Positions 16,943 through 25,056 of a stretch of DNA of 64,000 nt are shown one piece after another. The stretch lies in assembly GCA_016721765.1 (NCBI GenBank), contig JADKHO010000004.1:310001-374000 (forward strand), given 5' to 3'. Under the pieces are notes generated by a model. That model searched no databases, was not told where the DNA came from, and saw only the letters and a list, made by a program, of their open reading frames with translations. The DNA is from Bacteroidota bacterium (lineage in GTDB: Bacteria > Bacteroidota > Bacteroidia > UBA4408). The position numbers and the translations under genes are program-made. The number at the start of each line of letters is the position of its first letter. Positions within the stretch are counted from its first letter, which is position 1.

Positions 16943-18045
16943 TATGCTTCCTTGTTTCCATTTTTGATTTTAAACAATTTAAACTCCGTTTTAATTTTCT
17001 TGAAGATGAGTGCAATGCGGTCTTGATGAGTGTCGGTAATAAATATTTGCCCAAATCCTTCAGAGCTCACGAGCTGCATCAGCTGCTGTACGCGGCTTTC
17101 GTCGAGCTTATCGTAAATATCATCCAATAAAATGATGGGCGTTTTTTGTTTAATGCTTTTTAAAAAATCGAACTGTGCCAGTTTTAAAGCAATGAGAAAT
17201 GATTTTTGTTGACCTTGAGAACCAAATTTTTTAACGGCAAATCCATTGATTTTAAAAATTAAATCGTCCTTATGAATTCCTACTGAAGAATATTGCAAGT
17301 GCAAATCCTTCTTAACAGCCGATTCTAGAAGTTCAGCAAATTCACCATCATTTAATTGGGATGCATATTCCAACCCAACTTCTTCCTTCCCACCAGAAAT
17401 CAATTGATAATAACGATTGAAAATAGGAATGAATTTACTTATGAAAAGTTTGCGTTCCGCATGAATCATAAGTCCTAATTTAACCAATTGTTCGTCCCAA
17501 ATGGAAATGGTTTCCTTATCATACATGCGATTCTCCGCAAAGCTTTTCAATACTGCATTGCGGTGAGCCAGCACTTTATTGTAGGCCAATAAATTTTCAA
17601 GATAGGATTTATCAAATTGAGCAATGGCACTATCCATAAACTTACGACGGCTTTCACTTCCTTCGGTAATTAATTCAGAATCGGCGGGCGAAACCATTAC
17701 CAATGGAATGGTGCCAATATGATCGGCTAAACGATTGTATTCCTTTTTATTTTTTTTGAATTGTTTTTTCTCGTTGCGCTTGAACCCACAATAAATGTCC
17801 TCTCTAACATCCTCCCCAATTAAAAAATCGCCTTGAATCACGAAGAAAGGATTGGTATGGTAAATATTTTGGCTGTCGTTGGCATTGAAAAAGCTTTTAC
17901 AAAATGCGAGGTAATGGATGGCATCGAGTAAATTAGTTTTGCCTTCACCATTATTGCCAACAAAACAATTGATGTGCTTACTGAACACAAAATCCGCTTC
18001 AGCATAATTCTTAAAACCCAACAACGACAATTTACTCAGGTACAT
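16942..18045 (-). CDS. recF: DNA replication/repair protein RecF
   Basis: RecF is an ABC-type ATPase that, with RecO and RecR, helps load RecA at gapped DNA. The 367-residue protein has Walker A GNNGEGKT at residues 30-37, the conserved VMVSPADSELITEGSESRRKFMD stretch, a signature region GSQGQQKSFLIALKLAQ and Walker B PIILLDDIYDKLDESR, with ITDTHQ following. All parts expected of RecF are in place. It is the first gene of the recF-dciA-M28 unit and is divergent from the FN3 protein gene. Confidence 0.95.
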   Translation of the reverse strand: MYLSKLSLLGFKNYAEADFVFSKHINCFVGNNGEGKTNLLDAIHYLAFCKSFFNANDSQNIYHTNPFFVIQGDFLIGEDVREDIYCGFKRNEKKQFKKNKKEYNRLADHIGTIPLVMVSPADSELITEGSESRRKFMDSAIAQFDKSYLENLLAYNKVLAHRNAVLKSFAENRMYDKETISIWDEQLVKLGLMIHAERKLFISKFIPIFNRYYQLISGGKEEVGLEYASQLNDGEFAELLESAVKKDLHLQYSSVGIHKDDLIFKINGFAVKKFGSQGQQKSFLIALKLAQFDFLKSIKQKTPIILLDDIYDKLDESRVQQLMQLVSSEGFGQIFITDTHQDRIALIFKKIKTEFKLFKIKNGNKEA

Positions 18046-18266
18046 TTAACTCCAATTTTGGGAGGAGCGAAATTAGCTTTTTTAATTTGGTTTTTAAAGC
18101 CGGAATTCAACTACTTTCAAATTCTTTTGAGAAAATTCTTGAATTTGAAAATGGCCTAAATGATGAAGCTTTCGAGAATAATTTTTCATCGAAATTTCTT
18201 AATTTCCATTTGCAAGTAACTGAAAAATAAATACCTTAGCTAAAGAATTTAATTAACCCATTTCGC

Positions 18267-20672
18267 ATGAAATCAAAATTTTTTACCCTTGTCTTACTTT
18301 TTATTTTAGCCATTGCTGGTGATAGCAGTATCGCTCAAAATACAAATTGCCCAATTCCTTCAGGGCCTGTAACAACTGTGGTGAGCACAACAAGTGCTAC
18401 CGTTTCGTGGACGGCTCAAACCGCAAACGGATATTATAGAGTTCAATATCGCGCGCTTTCCTTGAGTTCCGGGACCTGGACGCAGATGTATGCGCAAACA
18501 AATTCTTATACCATTAGTGGATTATTATGCGGAACTGCCTATGAATGGCAAGTTCAAGCAATTTGTGCCACTATTGGCGGAGTAGCCAATACCAGTGCTT
18601 TTACAACCAGTCTTGTTTTTACAACACTTCCCTGCAACACTACTTGCCTTCCGCCTACAGGCTTAAACACAAGCGCGATTGCAACAAATAGCGCTGTTGC
18701 GAATTGGACAGCACAATCCGGCATTGGAGTTTACCGCATTCAATACCGACCGGTTACGAATGTAATTACTGCATGGACCCAAATTACTGTGCAAGGTACA
18801 AGCTATACCATGGCAAATTTAATTTGTGGAGTAGCCTACGAGTGGCAAGTACAAACCCTATGCAGCACAGCCGGCACTGGAGGAACTAGCGCTTATTCAT
18901 CAAGCACTGTGTTTACAACCTTAACTTGCCCCACCACTTGTCCTGTTCCTGCCGGTTTAACTGTTAGTTCAATTACAAGCACTGGTGCAACATTAAGTTG
19001 GACAAGCGCTTCGCCTGCACCGGCTTATTATCTGATACAATACCGCCCTTTGAATACTGTAGGTTGGACTTCCGTCACCGTTCAAGCAAATCAATCTTAT
19101 ACCTTAACCGGATTAAGTTGCAATACTGCTTATGAATGGAAGCTTCAATCCATTTGCGCTAATTCGGGAACAGCTGGTGGATCGAGTGCTTTTTCAACAC
19201 CTTTATCTTTCACTACTTCAGCTTGCCCAACTCCAACCTGCGCAGTTCCAACAGGGCTTAACAGCAGCGCGGTTTCCTCAACAAGTGTTAATTTAGCTTG
19301 GACAGCAGCAAGTGGTGCTATTTACTACAAAATACAATATAGACCGTTAAATCCTGCCAATGCGAATTGGACACAAGTTTATGTAACAGCCAACTCATCT
19401 TATATATTGAGCTCATTGGTTTGTGGAACGAGCTATGAATGGCAAGTACAATCTATTTGTTCTTCTGCAAGCAATGGTGGTTCGAGTGCATTTTCTACCT
19501 CCGCAACATTTTCGACTCTTGCTTGCACATCAACCTGTGCGGTGCCTAGCGGAATGACAACCGGAAATATTACTTCCTCATCGGCTGTTGCTTCTTGGAC
19601 GGCAGTTGCGGGAGTGAGTATTTACAATTTGCAATATCGTTTAGTAACGAATGCAATTACCAATTGGACACAAGCTACTGTGCAGGGAACAACCTTTAGT
19701 TTAGCCAATTTAATGTGTGGAGCGCTTTATGAATGGCAGGTTGCTTCAGTTTGCACAAATACATTAAATGGGACATCGGTAATCAGCAGCTTTTCGCCAA
19801 GCACAACATTTACAACTTTGGCTTGTGCTACTACATGCCCGGTTCCTAGCGGATTAGCTTCTGGAAACATTACAGCATCGAGTGCGTATGTTGGATGGGC
19901 AGCTGTATCTGGAGTTTATGCATATCGCATTCAATATCGCGCCATATTGCCTAATGTACCTCCAACCAATCCCTGGACACAAATCAGTTTGCAATCAAAC
20001 ACCACTACTTTAATTAATTTGCTCTGCAACACTAATTATGAATGGCAAGTACAATCCATTTGTACTACGGCAACAAATGGTACAAGTGCATTTTCATCTA
20101 GTTCATTCTTTACCACTTCTGCCTGCGCTAATTTATGCGCTGTGCCGCTTAATTTAATGGCAACAAACATTGCACCTCAAAGCTGTTTGGTTAAATGGAC
20201 AAGCCCAACACCAGTGTTCGGATTTAGCATACGATATCGAAAAATAAATACTGGTGCTTGGACAGTTGTTAGTTCAAATACTTACTCCAAACAATTATTC
20301 GGACTACAGGCTCAATCTTATTATGAATGGCAAGTACAAAGTATTTGCACAACACCAGGAGGAACTACTGCCGGTTCAGTTAGTGCTTGGTCTCCCTCGT
20401 CTTATTTCCATACCCACTTTGTAATAGTAGTGGGTCCTAATCCGGCCGATAGGTTGTTAAAAGTGGAGATGGAGTTGAATGATACAGATGAGACAGCCCA
20501 CATCCAATTGCGCAACATATTGGGTGCAGTTGTTTTTAGTACAGAAAAAACTTTGTATGACGGAAAAAATGAATTAGAAATTGCGACTGCTAATTTCACC
20601 GAAGGGCTTTACTTTTTAAGTGTGAGCGGCGTTTCAGGAAAACAGGTTTCAAAAGTATACGTGCGACATTAA
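18267..20672 (+). CDS. Secreted protein with seven fibronectin type III repeats and T9SS sorting domain
   Basis: An 801-residue secreted protein: signal peptide (about 1-24), then seven consecutive fibronectin type III-like repeats of about 95-105 residues. Each opens with C-x-x-P-x-G-L/M or similar (CPIPSGP, CLPPTGL, CPVPAGL, CAVPTGL, CAVPSGM, CPVPSGL, CAVPLNL) and has a conserved YEWQVQ..C strand preceded by another cysteine, so each repeat has about four cysteines that may form disulfides. A C-terminal type A domain from about 718 (VGPNPADRLLKVE) directs type IX export. There is no catalytic domain; an adhesive or structural surface role is likely. A classic terminator follows the gene. 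Confidence 0.88.
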   Translation: MKSKFFTLVLLFILAIAGDSSIAQNTNCPIPSGPVTTVVSTTSATVSWTAQTANGYYRVQYRALSLSSGTWTQMYAQTNSYTISGLLCGTAYEWQVQAICATIGGVANTSAFTTSLVFTTLPCNTTCLPPTGLNTSAIATNSAVANWTAQSGIGVYRIQYRPVTNVITAWTQITVQGTSYTMANLICGVAYEWQVQTLCSTAGTGGTSAYSSSTVFTTLTCPTTCPVPAGLTVSSITSTGATLSWTSASPAPAYYLIQYRPLNTVGWTSVTVQANQSYTLTGLSCNTAYEWKLQSICANSGTAGGSSAFSTPLSFTTSACPTPTCAVPTGLNSSAVSSTSVNLAWTAASGAIYYKIQYRPLNPANANWTQVYVTANSSYILSSLVCGTSYEWQVQSICSSASNGGSSAFSTSATFSTLACTSTCAVPSGMTTGNITSSSAVASWTAVAGVSIYNLQYRLVTNAITNWTQATVQGTTFSLANLMCGALYEWQVASVCTNTLNGTSVISSFSPSTTFTTLACATTCPVPSGLASGNITASSAYVGWAAVSGVYAYRIQYRAILPNVPPTNPWTQISLQSNTTTLINLLCNTNYEWQVQSICTTATNGTSAFSSSSFFTTSACANLCAVPLNLMATNIAPQSCLVKWTSPTPVFGFSIRYRKINTGAWTVVSSNTYSKQLFGLQAQSYYEWQVQSICTTPGGTTAGSVSAWSPSSYFHTHFVIVVGPNPADRLLKVEMELNDTDETAHIQLRNILGAVVFSTEKTLYDGKNELEIATANFTEGLYFLSVSGVSGKQVSKVYVRH

Positions 20673-20692
20673 TAAGAATAGTATTTATGTTT

Positions 20693-20722
20693 AAAGGAGT
20701 TCACCCGGTGAACTCCTTTTTT
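20693..20722 (+). terminator. Rho-independent terminator after the FN3 gene
   Basis: Perfect 12-bp stem AAAGGAGTTCAC / GTGAACTCCTTT (20693-20704 and 20708-20719), loop CCG, ending in a run of six T. It lies 20 bases after the FN3 gene stop and before the AI-2E permease gene. Confidence 0.92.
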
Positions 20723-20796
20723 ATTTTAAAAAAGATTTGGCTGCACTAAATAATGGAATTGCTTTAGTACATTTGAATATCGAAAAAAAATAATTT

Positions 20797-21879
20797 ATGC
20801 GATTTCCTTTTTCACTAAGGCTTGCGGGGATTCTTCTCTGCTTTGTGCTTTCCACAATCATTTTAGTTTATACCAAGGATTTTTTATTGCCCATTATCAT
20901 TTCTGCGCTGCTTTCCTTTTTACTCTATCCACTTTGCAGGAGGTTAGAAAAAATAAAAATTCCGCGGATTGCGGCAATCATGATATCGATGCTGATAGTG
21001 CTGCTTTTATTGGTGATGGTACTCATCTTTATCTCCTCACAAGTTTCAACTTTAGTGAGAGAAATGTCGGGGATGAATCAAAAATTGGAGTTTAAACTCA
21101 ACATGTTGCATGAATACATTGTAACTCATTTCCCTATTTCAAATGATACACTGGACCAATGGATTGAAAATGGAAAAGTAAAAATTATTGGCAATTTGGG
21201 TGAAATGCTTGGCGGAACTGTTTCTACCACCACTGAAATCATGAGTTATTTTGGACTAGTACCGGTTTATGTTTTTTGCTTTTTATTGTATAAAAAATCG
21301 TTTAAGGATTTTGCATTTTCATTGATTGATGGAGAGAAACATAGAGAAATTACACATCTACTCGGTAGCATTCAAAAACTGAGTCAGAATTATTTAATTG
21401 GTTTGTTTTCAGTAATCCTAATAATAGGAATATTGAATTCATTGGGCTTATGGATTATTGGAATAAACAATGCGCTATTTTTCGGGTTCTTTGCAGCTTT
21501 ACTCACCATCATTCCTTACATTGGAATTTTTATTGGTTCACTCTTGCCAATCGCTTACGCTTTGCTCACAAAAGACTCGTTGGGAGCTGCCGCCGGAGTG
21601 GTTGTTGTTTTTTCGATTGTGCAAATTTTAGAATCAAATTATATCACACCCAGAGTGGTTGGTTCACGCGTGAGCATAAATCCATTTGCTGCCATAGTAG
21701 CTTTATTGGTGGGTGCCGAAATTTGGGGAGCAGCCGGAATGATACTCTCCATCCCGATAACGGCCATCTTAAAATTAATTTTTGATGCTCGCGAATCCAC
21801 CAAAGCAATTGGATATTTTTTAGGAAGTGAATTAACGGATGAAAAAGACAATCCGGCTAAGACTTTGGGAAGAGATTAA
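20797..21879 (+). CDS. AI-2E family transporter
   Basis: A 360-residue polytopic membrane protein of the AI-2E transporter (PerM/TqsA) superfamily. Features: paired N-terminal segments LLPIIISALLSFLLYPL, an amphipathic region with MSGMNQKLEFKLNML, the LPVYVFCFLLYKK-like segment, and the conserved C-terminal block with FFAALLTIIPYIGIFIGSLLPI and NYITPRVVGSRVSINPFAAIVALLVGAEIWGAAGMILSIP. About eight membrane segments are expected. Members export small signals or ions; the substrate is not predictable here. The gene ends at the base before the convergent TPR gene ends. Confidence 0.88.
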   Translation: MRFPFSLRLAGILLCFVLSTIILVYTKDFLLPIIISALLSFLLYPLCRRLEKIKIPRIAAIMISMLIVLLLLVMVLIFISSQVSTLVREMSGMNQKLEFKLNMLHEYIVTHFPISNDTLDQWIENGKVKIIGNLGEMLGGTVSTTTEIMSYFGLVPVYVFCFLLYKKSFKDFAFSLIDGEKHREITHLLGSIQKLSQNYLIGLFSVILIIGILNSLGLWIIGINNALFFGFFAALLTIIPYIGIFIGSLLPIAYALLTKDSLGAAAGVVVVFSIVQILESNYITPRVVGSRVSINPFAAIVALLVGAEIWGAAGMILSIPITAILKLIFDARESTKAIGYFLGSELTDEKDNPAKTLGRD

Positions 21880-22383
21880 CTATAAACTATTTAATAAATC
21901 ACGTTTTTTCTTACAACGTTGAATACTTGCCGCAGCACTATCAATCATTTTTTCATCAAATAAATTGACGATGTAATTTTTGTAAGCTGCAATTGCTTCA
22001 TCATACTTCCCCATTGATTCATACATAATAGCATATTCATTTGCAAGGGTGGCGCGATTAATGCCGGGACAGGCTTCCGCCTTTTTTAATAGGCTTTCCA
22101 GCTCATCGTATTTCCTTATTGTGCTCAGCAAAATTGCATAATTGTAATATACGGCTGCGTAATCCGGTTTAAATTTAATAGCCAAACGATAATGCTCTTC
22201 TGCTTTCGGCAAATCTTTGTGTTTGGTTTCATAAATCCAACCTAAATGATTGTGTGCCTTTCCAAAATCAGGGGCTTCTGCTAAAACATCGTGCAATACA
22301 TTGATAGCATCGGCAATTTTATTTTCTTTAATGAGGAAGTCAGCATTTTCGAACATTTCCTCTAAGACATTAGTTGTAAGCAT
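21880..22383 (-). CDS. Tetratricopeptide repeat protein
   Basis: A 167-residue soluble protein made almost wholly of TPR units: FGKAHNHLGWIYETKHKDLPKAEEHYRLAIKFKPDYAAVYYNYAILLSTIRKYDELESLLKKA and a further unit near KYDEAIAAYKNY. No signal peptide is seen, so it is cytoplasmic. It lies 57 bases downstream of the cyclase gene on the same strand and could be co-expressed with it. The role is protein-protein contact; the partner is unknown. Confidence 0.75.
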   Translation of the reverse strand: MLTTNVLEEMFENADFLIKENKIADAINVLHDVLAEAPDFGKAHNHLGWIYETKHKDLPKAEEHYRLAIKFKPDYAAVYYNYAILLSTIRKYDELESLLKKAEACPGINRATLANEYAIMYESMGKYDEAIAAYKNYIVNLFDEKMIDSAAASIQRCKKKRDLLNSL

Positions 22384-22440
22384 AAAATATTATTTGCAGT
22401 AAAATTAAAAAAAGCTTTTTGGATTCTTGAATTGCCTTTT

Positions 22441-23196
22441 TTAGGCAACAAAATACATATCGATCTCACCCTTGTTTTTGGCAGGAATTTTTCCTCTATA
22501 AATGCAATTGAATTTATCTTTGACTTTTTGATAAGTGCTTCCGCTGATATTCACTTTACCTGCTTCTCCGCTAGATTCAAGTCGTGCAGCAATATTTACA
22601 GTATCGCCCCAAATATCATATGCGAATTTTTTGAACCCAACTATTCCTGCCACAACCGGTCCGGTGTGTATACCAATTCTGATTTCAAAAATTGCTTTGT
22701 GCTCGCTTTTTCTAACTTCAAGATGGCGCTGCATAAACTGATTAATTTCGATAGCAGCTTTAACGACATCTTCGGCATGCGTAGTATTTACGACTGGCAA
22801 TCCACCGGCACACATATACGCATCCCCAATAGTTTTAATTTTTTCGATTCCATGTTTTGAAATTATCTCATCAAAAGCCTTGAAACAGGTATGAATTTCA
22901 GCAACCAATTCGGCCGGATTCAAACTTTCGGATATTTGAGTAAAGCCTTTAAAATCGGTAAACATTACAGAAACTTCATCAAATTGCTTTGCTTCTGCAC
23001 TTCCGGTATTTTTCAACTCTTCTGCCACTTCCGGTGGAAGAATATTTAGCAACAAATCATCACTTCTCTTTTTCTCATAGCTGATTTTTTTTCGTTGCTT
23101 GACAACTAATATTAAAAACAAAGCCACAATTGCAAGTACTAATATAATTCCATTTCGAATAATTGCCTGAACTCTTAAACGTTCCTGATATTCCAA
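22441..23196 (-). CDS. Class III adenylate/guanylate cyclase domain, C-terminal part of a split gene
   Basis: This 251-residue reading frame has one transmembrane segment (about 12-30), a signalling helix, and a class III nucleotidyl cyclase domain (about 75-251). Catalytic motifs are VSVMFTDFKGFT (metal Asp), EKIKTIGDAYM (second metal Asp and purine-binding Lys) and WGDTVNIAARLES (Asp for adenine, Asn and Arg for the transition state), so cAMP is the likelier product. The only available start is a TTG. Upstream it stays in frame with the TPR protein gene, and just one TAA plus five codons separate the two. It is therefore best read as the C-terminal half of a TPR-TM-cyclase receptor. Confidence 0.8.
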   Translation of the reverse strand: MEYQERLRVQAIIRNGIILVLAIVALFLILVVKQRKKISYEKKRSDDLLLNILPPEVAEELKNTGSAEAKQFDEVSVMFTDFKGFTQISESLNPAELVAEIHTCFKAFDEIISKHGIEKIKTIGDAYMCAGGLPVVNTTHAEDVVKAAIEINQFMQRHLEVRKSEHKAIFEIRIGIHTGPVVAGIVGFKKFAYDIWGDTVNIAARLESSGEAGKVNISGSTYQKVKDKFNCIYRGKIPAKNKGEIDMYFVA

Positions 23197-23211
23197 TTTT
23201 TCGGTCTTTAA

Positions 23212-24231
23212 TTAAAAATCTTTTAATGCGTTTTGCTTTATCATTTCGGAATAGGCCAATTGATTTCGCTTTACTAAAATGTTGGTACTATCGTTCCAAG
23301 AAAAATACAAACGATGCGCCTCCAGCGCCTTTTGCGGCATGTTCATTTTTTCGTACAAATAGCTTAGTTGCAAATAAACATCTCTTAATACAGATTTTGC
23401 CCTTCCTCCTTTTCCTGCTTCAATTGCAGCTGTAAAACATTGCAAGGCATTGGCATAATCACCCTTTCTGAAATAAATTTTCCCCAATCCCTTTAAGGAA
23501 CCTGCCTTCACAAAAAACTCCGAAGAATCGCTAAGGGATAAACTTTTGGTATAGTAAATAAACGCTGAATCAGGCCTTTCACTTTCCAAAAAAACATCTC
23601 CCATGAGTTGGCAATCGTTACCGATAGAGTATGTATTTTTGAATTTATGATCAGAAGCCAAGCATTGCCGCAAGAGTGATTCAGCTTTTTCATAATTTTT
23701 TAAGGATAAATAAACAGCCGCCACATTGCCGAGCAAAAACACTGCTAATTTTTCATTACCCAAGTGCTTATACACGTTTATGCCGGCATTAAAAGCATCC
23801 AATGCCTTATCATACTCACCAAGGGAGGAGTAGGAAAGCCCTTCTGTATTGTATGAACTGGCCAACTGAATGCTATCTTTCATTTCAATCGCAAGTGCCT
23901 TACGATATGAATTATATTCTATTGCCTTACTATACTCTTCAATCCGCCAATAATATCCGCTTAAATTACGATACGCACGAAATAACCCATTGGTGTAGTT
24001 GATTCTTTTTGAAATGGCAAGTGCAGAATCTTCAAATACTTTTTCCACGCCAGGAGAATGTGCATATAAGGCCGCAAACTTAAAGTACTGTATAACCTTT
24101 GCAGTATCAGTAGTCATCGAATTTGCAACGCGTACTAAAGAGTCAGGATTGGGATTGGAAACGGAGGCACTTGCCTTCAAAAAAAGGCAACATCCCAAAG
24201 AAAACATTAACCAAATTTGGCCCAATTTCAT
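23212..24231 (-). CDS. Exported TPR protein, N-terminal sensor half of a split cyclase gene
   Basis: A 339-residue protein with a signal peptide (about 1-23) and about six TPR units (for example YSKAIEYNSYRKALAIEM, YDKALDAFNAGINVYKHLG, YEKAESLLRQCLASDHKF, YANALQCFTAAIEAGKGG). It ends in SEMIKQNALKDF and then TAA. The next codons read LKTEKLEYQERLRVQ and run in the same frame into the membrane segment and cyclase domain. In intact Bacteroidota homologues this architecture (periplasmic TPRs, one membrane helix, cytoplasmic output domain) is a single protein. The stop is thus probably a nonsense mutation, an error, or a recoding site. Confidence 0.8.
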   Translation of the reverse strand: MKLGQIWLMFSLGCCLFLKASASVSNPNPDSLVRVANSMTTDTAKVIQYFKFAALYAHSPGVEKVFEDSALAISKRINYTNGLFRAYRNLSGYYWRIEEYSKAIEYNSYRKALAIEMKDSIQLASSYNTEGLSYSSLGEYDKALDAFNAGINVYKHLGNEKLAVFLLGNVAAVYLSLKNYEKAESLLRQCLASDHKFKNTYSIGNDCQLMGDVFLESERPDSAFIYYTKSLSLSDSSEFFVKAGSLKGLGKIYFRKGDYANALQCFTAAIEAGKGGRAKSVLRDVYLQLSYLYEKMNMPQKALEAHRLYFSWNDSTNILVKRNQLAYSEMIKQNALKDF

Positions 24232-24376
24232 ACTGCAATAATGTATTCCTTTTTCGCTTGTACTTGCGAAAAAATATTCGATTAAATGTAGTGTTTGAAT
24301 TTGAATTAGGAAAATTGAGAAAGAGTAGTTGAGCTTAACTTCTAAAAATTAAAATGAAATAAAATAAAGTTTTAAT

Positions 24377-25051
24377 TTAGTTAAACTTGGTTGCTCTTCT
24401 ATCTTGTCGCATTAATTTTTTTACTTTCTTGCCTCGTGTTCCTTGCAAGCGCTCCCATTTGCTTACCCTATCCCACAGTGGCACCGTATAATTAGGGTTT
24501 CGAGCTGATGAACCATCAATAGCAACACTAATCTTATTAACTGTTCTCAGCGTATCCACAATGAATGGAATTCGAATTACATGCGGTTTAAATTTACGCA
24601 ATAGGCTTTTTAATAAGGTTGCTTGAAAGGGATCAGTTATTAATGCCACCTTTTTAAAACCTAAACTATCCGCCATCTTGTGCCCGTAGTAAACATTTTC
24701 TACACTGTGCTCTGCTTCAATTTCGGCAAAGCAATTCTCTTTTGGAACACCCATTTTTTGTGCATATAAACACATAATTTTTCCTTCATAAAATGGAGAA
24801 TAAACGGAGCCTCCCGAAAAAATCAGGTTCTTCACTACACCTCTTTTGTATAAGTGCACCGCCCATATTACTCTTCCTTTCATCGCCGAATCCCAGCCAC
24901 TTTCCACCCAAGGAACTCCGGGTACAATTCCAGCATCAAAAGGCGTCTTTTGAATTGCTTTTCGGTAAAGTTTTGTGGAATTGTTATTAAAAAAAACACA
25001 AGAGCTTAAGAGAAATAGCACAGGGATTATAATTAAAAAATTCTTCATCAT
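24377..25051 (-). CDS. YdcF family (DUF218) lipoprotein
   Basis: A 224-residue protein of the YdcF/SanA (DUF218) group. It has a lipoprotein-like signal (LFLLSSCVFF, Cys near 18), then the family pattern DAGIVPGVPW, HLYKRGVVKNLIFSGGSVYSP, E-rich ENCFAEIEAEHSVENVYYGHKMADSLG and ALITDPFQATLL. Family members act in the cell envelope and are linked to SAM binding or to peptidoglycan and vancomycin tolerance, but no reaction is settled. It starts five bases after the stop of the retinol-saturase-like gene and is co-transcribed with it. Confidence 0.8.
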   Translation of the reverse strand: MMKNFLIIIPVLFLLSSCVFFNNNSTKLYRKAIQKTPFDAGIVPGVPWVESGWDSAMKGRVIWAVHLYKRGVVKNLIFSGGSVYSPFYEGKIMCLYAQKMGVPKENCFAEIEAEHSVENVYYGHKMADSLGFKKVALITDPFQATLLKSLLRKFKPHVIRIPFIVDTLRTVNKISVAIDGSSARNPNYTVPLWDRVSKWERLQGTRGKKVKKLMRQDRRATKFN

Positions 25052-25056
25052 ACTGG

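Noticed and set aside
18115..18150. Inverted repeat TTTCAAATTC/GAATTTGAAA between recF and the FN3 gene
   Set aside because: The arms are AT-rich, separated by 16 bases, and lack a tail; too weak to call an operator or terminator.
17974..18159. A 61-codon plus-strand frame over the recF start
   Set aside because: It overlaps the recF N-terminal coding sequence and has no motif or promoter.
18267..20672. Repeated DNA considered as satellite or mobile repeat
   Set aside because: The repetition follows the coding frame and the protein repeats of the FN3 gene.
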